This document shows, in pieces, positions 53,335 through 61,613 of a stretch of DNA of 64,000 bases (position 1 is its first letter; each line of letters opens with the position of its first letter). Source of the DNA: Clostridium sp. (lineage in GTDB: Bacteria; Bacillota_I; Bacilli_A; Acholeplasmatales; Anaeroplasmataceae); contig CP091735.1 of the NCBI GenBank assembly GCA_022010015.1, positions 992,001-1,056,000 of the forward strand, given 5' to 3'. A program made the position numbers and the translations under genes. The notes below the pieces were generated by a model. The model ran no database searches and had not been told where the DNA came from. It saw only the letters and a list, made by a program, of their open reading frames with translations.

Positions 53335-54061
53335 ATGAAAAAGAAGAATATTATAATTTTATCAACAATTATTGGATTATTCTTAATAATTGGTATTATA
53401 TTTTTTTCACGTATACTGGAATATATTATCATGCTGAGGGCACTATAGATGATTACTTAAAAACTACTAGTGAGGTAGAGGTAATAGAAAATAATAATTA
53501 TATATCATTTGTAAATAAAAATAGTAATAATAAAAATGCTATTATTTTTTATGAGGAAGCCAAGGTTGAGGCAAAGGCTTATGCTAGAATTTTATATATA
53601 TTGGCTTTAAATGATATATCATGCTATGCCATAAAAATCACCATTTCGTTTTGCTTTTTTTAAAAAGTAATGAATATAAGAAAATTATTAATATCACGAG
53701 CTATCAAAGTTATTATTTAATGGGACATTCTCTTGGTGGAGTTGTTGCTGGTAGTAAGGTAACAAATTCTAATGTTAGTGGCGTAATATTACTTGCTTCT
53801 TACTTAAATAATGATTTAAGTGATACTAATAAGAAGGTTTTATCAATATATGGTAGTAATGATAAGGTGTTAAATTTAGAAAAATATAATAAGGCAAAAA
53901 AGCTATTACCAAAGAATAGCCTTGAATATGTAATTGAGGGAGGAATTCATTCCTATTTTGCCGATTATGGCGCGCAGGCCCATGATGGTGTTGCTAGTAT
54001 AGAAAAAGTCAAAAAAATGCAGGATTTAGTTTGCAAATATATTATAGATTTTATTGACTAA
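53335..54061 (+). CDS. Membrane-anchored alpha/beta hydrolase
   Basis: One N-terminal membrane helix (IIILSTIIGLFLIIGIIFF), then a hydrolase domain. Nucleophile elbow GHSLGGVVAGSK near 53730, acid region SIYGSNDKVLN near 53848, and His in EGGIHSYFADYG near 53938, followed by HDGVASIEKVKKMQD. This GGxHxxFxxYG end is typical of the alpha/beta hydrolase subgroup PF12695. About 240 residues. Slips at 53400-53420, 53635 and 53660. Substrate unknown; it faces outward. Confidence 0.8.
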
Positions 54062-54083
54062 TTTAATAAAATGCCGTAGATTT

Positions 54084-54617
54084 TTAGAATGATAATAGCT
54101 TAAACATAGTCATAGGAAGTAGTTTATTATGTTTTAAATTCTTAAAAAAATCCCTGGAAATGCTAATGTCATTTTCTATCTCATAATGGTAGATATTGTT
54201 GTTTAGCTTAAGCTCCCTTAGGCATTCAATAACATAGTCCTTATACGCATCAATTGCTAGAAGATCAAAGATGGAAATAATTCCTTTTTAACTCATTAGC
54301 ATCATTTATAACAAGAAGTCTAGTTATACCAAAGTAGGCACAATTATCTGCGGCCTCATAAATAGAAGAATTTTTCATTGATATAAATAACATTACTTTT
54401 TCATAATTTTTAATTATTTTTATCATCAATTGAAAAAAATTTATTAAAGCTAGGGCTATATCACGATCAGTTATGATTCCTTTTACTATTTTTTTCATCT
54501 AAAATTACTAATAGACCAATATCATTATTTTTTTCATAATAGTAATAGCATCTTTTATAGTATGATTAATTGATAGGCTATAAATTTTTTTGTTGTCATT
54601 ATAGTTTTAATACTCAT
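54084..54617 (-). CDS. CBS-domain pair protein
   Basis: Minus strand. Two CBS motifs are visible: IKDAITIMKKNNDIGLLVILDEKN with GIITDRDIALAL near 54480, and NSSIYEAADNCAYFGITRLLVINDANELKGIISIFDLLA near 54310. The C-terminal 55 residues carry no domain I recognise. CBS pairs bind adenine nucleotides and sense energy or c-di-AMP. About 175 residues; slips at 54580, 54535, 54490, 54420-54440 and 54285. Start MSIKTIMT. Standing alone, it could be a regulator. Confidence 0.75.
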
Positions 54618-54696
54618 TCTAATTCACCAATTTTATTATGCTAATTTTTTTGACATATTTTTATACTAGTTTCTTATATATTTAAATGGTGATAAA

Positions 54697-55007
54697 ATGA
54701 AAATTAATTCTTATGTAAAAAAAGCTTTGATGGTAGAGATTACAAATGTAGTGAAATATATTTACCTAAAAACAACTCTTTTAATAATAGCTACAGATAA
54801 AGGATTTGTAATGTGTGGTGCTTTAGATACAGATATTTATTCTAGTCCTAAAATGGTAGAAAGAAAGGTTTATTGTGCTAAGGCTATAGGTGTTAAAAAA
54901 ATATAGACGAATTATATAATGCTAGGGTAGCTAGTGCATCGCTTGCATTTTATGAGCTAGGATTAAAAGATGGTATGGAAATTAAAGAAGCGCTTACGCT
55001 TATTTAA
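54697..55007 (+). CDS. yunC: YunC-like DUF1805 protein
   Basis: Small protein of about 102 residues. IIATDKGFVMCGALDTDIYSSPKMVERKVYCAKAIGV is the diagnostic DUF1805 segment; it ends FYELGLKDGMEIKEALTLI. In Bacillus subtilis YunC lies next to YunB, and the same pair occurs here, so the name is supported by synteny. Function unknown. One slip near 54897. The next gene starts inside its 3' end. Confidence 0.82.
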
Positions 55008-55619
55008 AAGAATTGAGATTTATTTATGCATAGCGATATTTATGATTTTTTTGCAAAATTTAGTTTTGGCTATTTTAGTGAAACAGTTAAGCTTTATATT
55101 GATCAAAAAAAGTAGAATATACGCTATGGATATTATAAGTGATAGCATAAATAATGATGTGCTTTCTAATATAAAGGATACACAAATTGTTGACAAGGTT
55201 TATGATAATAATAAGGAGCTGATGTCAGCAAGCATTAATACTTATCAAGCAAATTTAATTAGAGCTTATGTAGCTAAAAGCGTTAATAAAAAGCATTGAA
55301 AGTATTAATGAACAGGATGATTTTAAATATATTATGATTCCTCTTGGCTATTTCTTTTTCGAGAAATTATTTTTTTGGCTAATGGTATTAGAGTACCAAT
55401 TAATTTAGAAATTATTGGCTCAACTAAGTTTGACATAAAAAAAGTGATGTTAAAAAGCTATGGAATTAATTCATCATTAGTTGAAATAAATTTAGAGGTT
55501 GCCATAAAAAAATGCAAATTATGGTTCCCTTTCAAAGAGAACAAATTGATTTGGTTTATAATATTCCCTTAGCTATGGAAATAATTAATAGTGATGTTCC
55601 ATTTGTTTTAAGCAATTAA
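54970..55619 (+). CDS. yunB: Sporulation protein YunB
   Basis: A basic N-terminus (MVWKLKKRLRLFKRIEIYLC) and one membrane helix are followed by YAMDIISDSINNDV, NLIRAYVAKSVNKSI, FKYIMIPLGYFFSRNYFLANGIRVPINLEIIGS, YGINSSLVEINLEVAI and IPLAMEIINSDVPFVL. These match the YunB family required for sporulation in Bacillus. About 215 residues. It overlaps yunC by 38 bases in another frame. Slips at 55115, 55285, 55365, 55440 and 55515. It is further evidence for spore formation. Confidence 0.8.
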
Positions 55620-55700
55620 AAAAATATTTCCTTAATTTATCTAGATATGGTATAATTGTTATAGAACGTTTTTATTCTTAATTAAAGATGTGGTGATATA

Positions 55701-56430
55701 ATGGTAATAAGTTGTAAAAAAGGCTTTTATGAAATTATAAAAAATCATAAAAATGCTTTTGATTTAGCAAAGTTTGAAGAATGCTATATAGAGGAATGCT
55801 TTGATAAATATCCTTATATAGTTGGAGATATTAGTGATAATATTTTTAAGATTAAAAAGGGCTTTTCAGGCGATAATAGAAAAAGATAATTATATAGGTA
55901 GAGTAGAGGATTATATTGAAGAATCATGTGCTTTTAGATGTCCTCATTATATTCTAAAAAGAATAAATAAGGATGAATATGATAAGCTTTTATTAGAAAA
56001 TAAGCCTATGCCTATGGACTATGATGATACTCCTAAAGCTATGGAAAAGGTTCCATTTGATAAGGATAGTCTAGTACTTGAAAGTACTGCTAAAACTAAA
56101 TCAAAAATAATTATTGATTTAGCAAGACAAAATAAGATTACTCTTGGTACAATCCCTGATAGCCTTAAGGAATCTATTAATAAGGATAGCAAGGAAAATA
56201 CCGTAAAGGAGCAAAAGGAAGTTACTTATTATTCTTCATCTAGTGAGGATTTTTGATCCTACTAAGATTAATAATAAATTTGCAAATAAGAATAATAAAA
56301 AAATAATAATAACAATAATAATGCAAATAATAAAAAAATAAGGATAATAAAAGGTAATTATCGTAATAATAAGAACAATAGAAATAATAACAATAAGAAG
56401 AAAAACTGAAGGCAATATAGAAAGAAGTAA
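55701..56430 (+). CDS. yutD: YutD-like protein (DUF1027) with Asn-rich tail
   Basis: Residues 1-130 match the YutD/DUF1027 family: KKGFYEIIKNHKNAFDLAKFEECY, KYPYIVGDIS, LKGFSGDNREKDNY, YIEESCAFRCPHYILKRINKDEYD. Members are RNA/rRNA-processing related by recent reports in Bacillus, but I treat the role as unproven. A long charged linker follows, then a low-complexity tail of Asn and Lys (56275-56425) read from AAT/AAC/AAG repeats. The tail frame cannot be fixed because of A runs. Neighbours yunB upstream and yutI downstream match Bacillus gene order. Confidence 0.75.
56275..56425 (+). repeat. AAT/AAC/AAG-rich low-complexity tract
   Basis: A trinucleotide-like tract encodes an Asn/Lys-rich tail of the YutD-like protein. 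It contains several A7 runs, so its true length and frame are uncertain. Confidence 0.7.
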
Positions 56431-56437
56431 TAAAAAA

Positions 56438-56705
56438 ATGGAAAATAATGAAAGTGTTGTTAATCAAATTACAGCAATTTTTAGATAGATTACGCCCTTA
56501 TTTAAATGGTGAGGGTGGAGACTTAGAATTTGTTAAATTTGAAGATGGAATAGTATATGTAAGAATGCTTGGTGCTTGTCAGGGCTGTATGATGCAGGAT
56601 GATACACTGAAGGATGGTATTGAAGCAATTCTTATGGAGAATGTTCCAGAAGTATTAGAGGTTAGAAATGTTGGTGATTCTTATGATGAGGGCGATGTTA
56701 AGTAG
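56438..56705 (+). CDS. NifU-like Fe-S scaffold protein (YutI)
   Basis: Single NifU C-terminal domain of about 89 residues. MENNESVVNQITAILDRLRPYLNGEGGDLEFV, then ACQGCMMQDDTLKDGIEAIL with the CxxC cluster-binding site near 56575. It binds and transfers [4Fe-4S] clusters. The start at 56438 is joined to the main frame by reading T4 at 56478-56482, which removes an apparent internal start. It overlaps the next gene by 11 bases. Confidence 0.9.
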
Positions 56706-57188
56706 CATTGGTGACACAGAAACTCTTAGAGCAATTGAGGTAATGATATTAAGCTCAATATCTTTATTTTCTTGTCAGCTTTTAAAGGCTGTTATATTTT
56801 CAATAAAAGAAAAAAATTAGATATTAAGATGTTATTTACTACAGGAGGATTTCCTTCAAGCCATACATCTACAGTAACAACAATGGTAGTTTCTATTGCC
56901 ATCTTTCAAATTACTGATTCTGGTAAGATTGATTATGTTTTTGCAGTTGCCTTTATAGTGGCACTTATTATAATTCATGATGCCTTTGGTGTAAGATATG
57001 AAGCCTCAAAGCATGCGGCTATTTTAAATAAAATGGTTGAAAATGAAACATTAGAAGAAAAAAAGAAGCTTGGCTTTGGTAAAAAAGGTTATTTAAAGGA
57101 ATTACTTGGACATAAAAAAAACTGAAGTATTCGCTGGAGCAATCTATGGATTTTTTTAATTTCCTTGTTGGCTTTCTTATTACATTAA
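56695..57188 (+). CDS. YuiD-like divergent PAP2 family membrane protein
   Basis: MLSSIGDTETLRAIEVMILSSISLFSCQLLKAVIFS, then TTGGFPSSHTSTVTTM near 56840 (the SSH phosphatase motif) and VRYEASKHAAILN near 56995. These define the DUF212/divergent PAP2 family. It has four or five membrane helices; the substrate is a lipid phosphate by analogy, unproven. About 163 residues. Slips at 56733, 57115 and 57160. It overlaps the NifU-like gene and ends just before a terminator. Confidence 0.82.
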
Positions 57189-57200
57189 TATTAAGTAATG

Positions 57201-57226
57201 AAATGGACTTGAATGTCCATTTTTGC
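57201..57226 (+). terminator. Intrinsic terminator after the YuiD-like gene
   Basis: AAATGGAC (57201-57208), loop TTGAAT, GTCCATTT (57215-57222), then T residues. Confidence 0.85.
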
Positions 57227-57230
57227 ATTG

Positions 57231-57260
57231 TTGAGGTTTCTTTTTAAAATATGCTATAAT
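57231..57260 (+). promoter_or_regulatory. Sigma-A promoter of the acetyltransferase gene
   Basis: TTGAGG (57231-57236), 18-base spacer, TATAAT (57255-57260), 36 bases before the start codon. Confidence 0.6.
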
Positions 57261-57296
57261 GACGATAAGGTAAATTAGTGATTAGAAGGAATTAAA

Positions 57297-57761
57297 ATGG
57301 AAAAATTTGGTAATTAGAAAAGCAACAAAAAAAGATTTAAATTTAATTTATGAATTAATAAACGGCTTGGCTCTTTATGAAAAAAAGGCCTAATGATATG
57401 ACAGGAACTATTGATATGCTAGGCTATTGGCTTTTTGATAAAAAGGTAGCAACAGCAATTATAGCAGAAATCAAAGGAGTGGCTATAGGTTATGCTATAT
57501 ATTATCCTGTTTTTGCTTCTTTTTCAGCAAAGGCTAATATTCATATAGAGGATCTATTTATAAAGCCAGAGTATCGTAATCAAGGATATGGAAAGATATT
57601 CTTTTATAAATTAGTAGAAGTAATAAAAGATGAAGGATATTATAAATTGGAATGGAGTTGTCTTGATTGGAATACTCCTTCAATTGAATTTTATAAAAGA
57701 ATCGGGGCAACACAAAATTGTGGAAGAGTTTATTTTTGAATATTTACCTAAAATTAATTAG
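57297..57761 (+). CDS. GNAT acetyltransferase, diamine/spermidine acetyltransferase-like
   Basis: LVIRKATKKDLNLIYELINGLALYEKRPNDM, then IEDLFIKPEYRNQGYGKIFFYKLVEV near 57545 (acetyl-CoA loop RNQGYG) and LEWSCLDWNTPSIEFYKRIGA near 57650. The LEWxCLDWN segment is typical of diamine/thialysine N-acetyltransferases (SAT1/SAT2 type). About 154 residues. Slips at 57305, 57330 and 57382. A terminator follows at 57799. Confidence 0.85.
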
Positions 57762-57798
57762 AATGTATAACTAACAAAAATAATTTTTTTGATTAAAT

Positions 57799-57823
57799 AA
57801 TGGACTTTAGGGTCCATTTTTTT
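57799..57823 (+). terminator. Intrinsic terminator after the acetyltransferase gene
   Basis: AATGGAC (57799-57805) pairs with GTCCATT (57812-57818) around TTTAGG, then a T run. Confidence 0.8.
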
Positions 57824-57943
57824 CTTTTAGTGAAATCAAACTGAAATATTTTTTTATTTGGGTTTTTTTGATTGAAAATAAAAAAAATAGATATGTTAGT
57901 ATATCCTAGAAGAAGAAGGAAAAAAAGAGGGAAAAGTATTAAT

Positions 57944-60900
57944 ATGAAGAAAAAATTATTAATTTCATTGTTAGCGCTTTCAGGAGTAGCTGCTTTAGCA
58001 AGCTGTGGTGAAAATGATAAGCCTAACAGTACAACAAGTAGTGGAAGTGCTATGTCTATAGAGTCATCAAAGAGCACTCCTAGTAAATCAAGTGAGAGTA
58101 GCAAGTCTACTCCAAGCAGCACACCTGCTCCAGCTCCAAGTAGCTCTAGTAGTCCTAGTAGTGCACCTACTCCAAGTACAAGTAGCACTCCAAGTACTCC
58201 TACTCCAAGCACAAGTGCTACTCCTAGTACACCTAGTGAAACTACAAGCTCTAGTGTTGAAGTAAAGGCTAAGGTTACATTTGATGTTGATGGAGAAAAA
58301 AATGAGGTTCAAGTAGATAAAGGTAATACTGTTACTAAGCCTTCAGATCCAGTTAAGGAAGGATATGTATTTGTTGGTTGGTTTAATGGTGAAGAAGAAT
58401 TTGATTTTAGTACACCTATTCTTACTGATGAGGTAAATCTTGTTGCTAAATTTAGAGAATTAACTAATAGATAATTGTTCTATAAGGATGGCGAGGTTTT
58501 GTATTATTCTGAATTTGATGAGGATTCTGATGTTACCTATTCAACGAATGGAGGCGAAGGATTAACAGGCTTTGCTCAAAATGGTACTACTAAGGAAAAT
58601 TTACCATTTAGTGATGTGAATGTTGTTAATATCGCAAATGGAAGATTAAATTTAGTAGATATTGATACTACTATCACAACATACGCAAGTATCGATGTTA
58701 ATGATGTTTATCTTGATAAGGTTACATTTGTATGTGATTTAATACCAGGTAAGGTAGCAGGTAAATGGAGCATGGTAACTTTTGTTGATGCAAATGGAAG
58801 TGAATTTGCATCAATAAGAACTACATCTGATAAGAAGCTTGGCATGAGAGTTGCTGGTGTAGAGCCTACAACTGGTGTTGCTTACACTGAAAATCAAAGT
58901 ATGAGGGTTGTTGTTGTTATTGACTTATGTGATGGTAATATTAGTGCAACAATTGATGGTACCGCAATTGCAAGCGATGCAAAAATTAATGTAGATAATT
59001 TTAGTGGTGTTAAATTTGGTACTGCTAAGGATGCAAGAAATTTAAGTCTTGATAATGTTGGTATTAAAAAGGAAGCTTGCTCTTTAGAAACTGCTAAGAC
59101 TAAAATGAAGGCTAATGCAAATGCTATTTATGAAGCATATGATTTTACTAAATATCAAGCTAATCAAGAAAAATATAACTAATGCTTATAATCAAACTAA
59201 TACTACAATTGATGAGGCAAATACTATTAATGAGGTTAGAAATGCTTTAGAGGCATTTAAGGAAGCTTTAAAGGCTTATTTATCAGATGAAGAAATAGCT
59301 TTTAAAGCTTCTAAGATTGCAGCTATTGAAGAGGTTAGCAGCTATTTAGATGCTAATGATTATACTTATAGTATTGATTTGGTTAATGAAAAGATTAATG
59401 CTGCTAGAGATAAAATTACTAATGCTACAACTTCTGAGCTAATTAATGAAATTGTTACTAGCGTTAAAGCGGAATTAGATGAAATTCCAAATGATACTAC
59501 GTATTTAGTTAATTTAAAGGCTGAATGTAAGACTAATCTTGAAGATCAAATTGATTCCCATTTAGAAACTGCAGGCTTTGCTGAAAAGATAGCTGAATAT
59601 AAAGCTATTATAGATTCTAAGACAACTAAGGATGAAGTAATTGAAGCATATAATACAATAAAGTTAGAGATTGAAGAGATTCCTAGTGATATAGATCGTG
59701 CTCAAGCTAAGCGTAATGAAGCATTAATTGAGCTTTATGGTACAACAAATGAGTTTAGTGAAGACTTATTAACAAGCGAAGGCAATGGCTATAGAACTTC
59801 TGATATACTTGCTTTTAAAGGATGCAAATAATGATGTTTATCAATTAATTGTTAATGTTTTAATTGGAGCTAAGGAAAGACTTGGTGAAGCTTTTAAAAA
59901 AACAAGTGATGTAAATGATGTTTTAGTTCAAATCAAAGAAGAAATTGATAATGCTATTGCTTCTACAACTAAATCAATTGAAGAGGTTAGAGAAGATGCA
60001 TTAACTGAAATTAAAGATTATGCTACAGAAGAGCTTGGAAAGGATACATTTAATGATTTTGCTAAATTAAGCGAGGCTATTAATGCTTCAGATAATGTAG
60101 CAGTAATTAATCAAATTGTTCTTGATGGCAAGGATATTGTTAATGTTTTAAAATATATTTCTTCTAAGGGTGCAGAGGTTGAAGAGGCATTTAATACCTA
60201 TGAGGATGCTTCTTATAAAGCATTTGCTAGCTCAGTCGCCCAAGGATTCTATGAAGAAGAATTTGCAATTTTATTAGCTGAAGAAGGAAGATATGCTTAT
60301 GATGTTGATAAAACTACTGCAAATATTGATACTATTGTAGAATTCTATAAGACAAATAAGGCTAAATTAGTTAAGGATACTACTGAGTTTATTGATGAAT
60401 ATTTTTAATAAATTTACAAATGCTCAAAATGAAACTGTTGCAGCATGTGTTACTAATTTAACTACATTTAAGGAAGGCCTTGCTACTTCTATGTATGTTG
60501 CTAATTTTGCTCAAGCTAAAAATGAAGAAGCAATTGCTACAGCATTTACTAATGCTACAGTTGATATTAATAGCATTATGGATGATGCAAATAATTTAAC
60601 ATTTGAAGCTACTATTTATATAACTTCTACTATTTCATCTAAATATAGTGTTAAATATGGTGAAAAAAATAAATCTAGACGCTATTAATAAAGAATATAA
60701 AGCTAAAAAAATATATTAGTTGAAGGCTTATATTTAAATGCTGAACTTAATGAAGCATTTGATTTAAAAAAACAGCATTCTATGATATGTCTGAAAGCTA
60801 TACATTATATGCAAAAAGCATATGATATAAATGTTGAAACAACAACTGAAAATTATGGCTTTATAAATCCTACAGCTCTTCCAGCAAGTGATGATGTATT

Positions 60901-61537
60901 CACATATACATGGAATGCTACTAAAGCCAAGACTGAAAGTAAAAAGTTTACTGATACAGATGGAACAGCTTTGACTAACGCAATCAAAACTGGTGGAAAA
61001 GCTCAAATTGATAACAACATTAAAGTAACACTTACTGCTAAATCAACTATAAGAGTGGTTTTCTATTCTGGAGGCTCTAGTAGTAGAAGCGTATTTATTG
61101 GTAAGAGTGCTTCAAGTACATTAGATTCAACTATTGCATCTGCAACATCAACTAGTACTAAAGATTTACAAGTATTAGAGGTTGAACTTGCAGCTGGTGA
61201 ATATTATGTTAATTTTAACAATAGTGTTGGTATTTCAAGATTACAAGCAATTGTAAAAGTTGAAAAGACAACAGTATATAATTCTTTAGATGTAACTAAT
61301 GTTAAAACAGAATATGCTAGTGGAGATGCAATTGATTTAGCTGGCTTAAAGGCTAATAAGATAATTGGTGATGTAACATCTTTAGTTGATTTAACAAAAG
61401 AAGAAATGGCTAAGGTTACTTATAGCCTTACTAATGAAGCAGGAGAGGTAGCAACAGAGCTTATTACTGGTAGATATAAGGTTAGTGTTAAATTTATGAA
61501 TATTACTACTGTAGAATTCTGGATTACAGTTTTATAA
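57944..61537 (+). CDS. Very large surface lipoprotein with InlB-type repeat and helical repeats
   Basis: About 1,200 residues. Lipobox ALASCGEN near residue 20, then a Ser/Thr/Pro linker of about 80 residues (58027-58260). An InlB_B/Listeria-Bacteroides repeat (VTFDVDG, GYVFVGWFNGEEEFDF) lies at 58270-58460. A beta domain (58475-59060) resembles a lectin/laminin-like fold by composition. Long helical repeats follow (59060-60700), then a beta domain near 60780-61250 (SSSRSVFIGK, AGEYYVNFN), and a C-terminal bacterial-Ig-like domain. An in-frame TAA at 58472-58474 interrupts it; other breaks (59180, 59818, 60405, 60665, 60770) are at A/T runs. Likely a carbohydrate-binding partner of the pectate lyase downstream. 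Confidence 0.65.
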
Positions 61538-61547
61538 TTCAATTATG

Positions 61548-61590
61548 TTTATGAAGCAATCATTTGGTTGCTTCATAAATTGCTTTTAGA
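61548..61590 (+). terminator. Hairpin terminator between the two surface lipoprotein genes
   Basis: TTTATGAAGCAA (61548-61559) pairs perfectly with TTGCTTCATAAA (61568-61579) around an eight-base loop, with a weak T stretch after. Strong stem, modest tail. Confidence 0.7.
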
Positions 61591-61613
61591 AAAAAAGAAG
61601 AGGTATTAAATAA

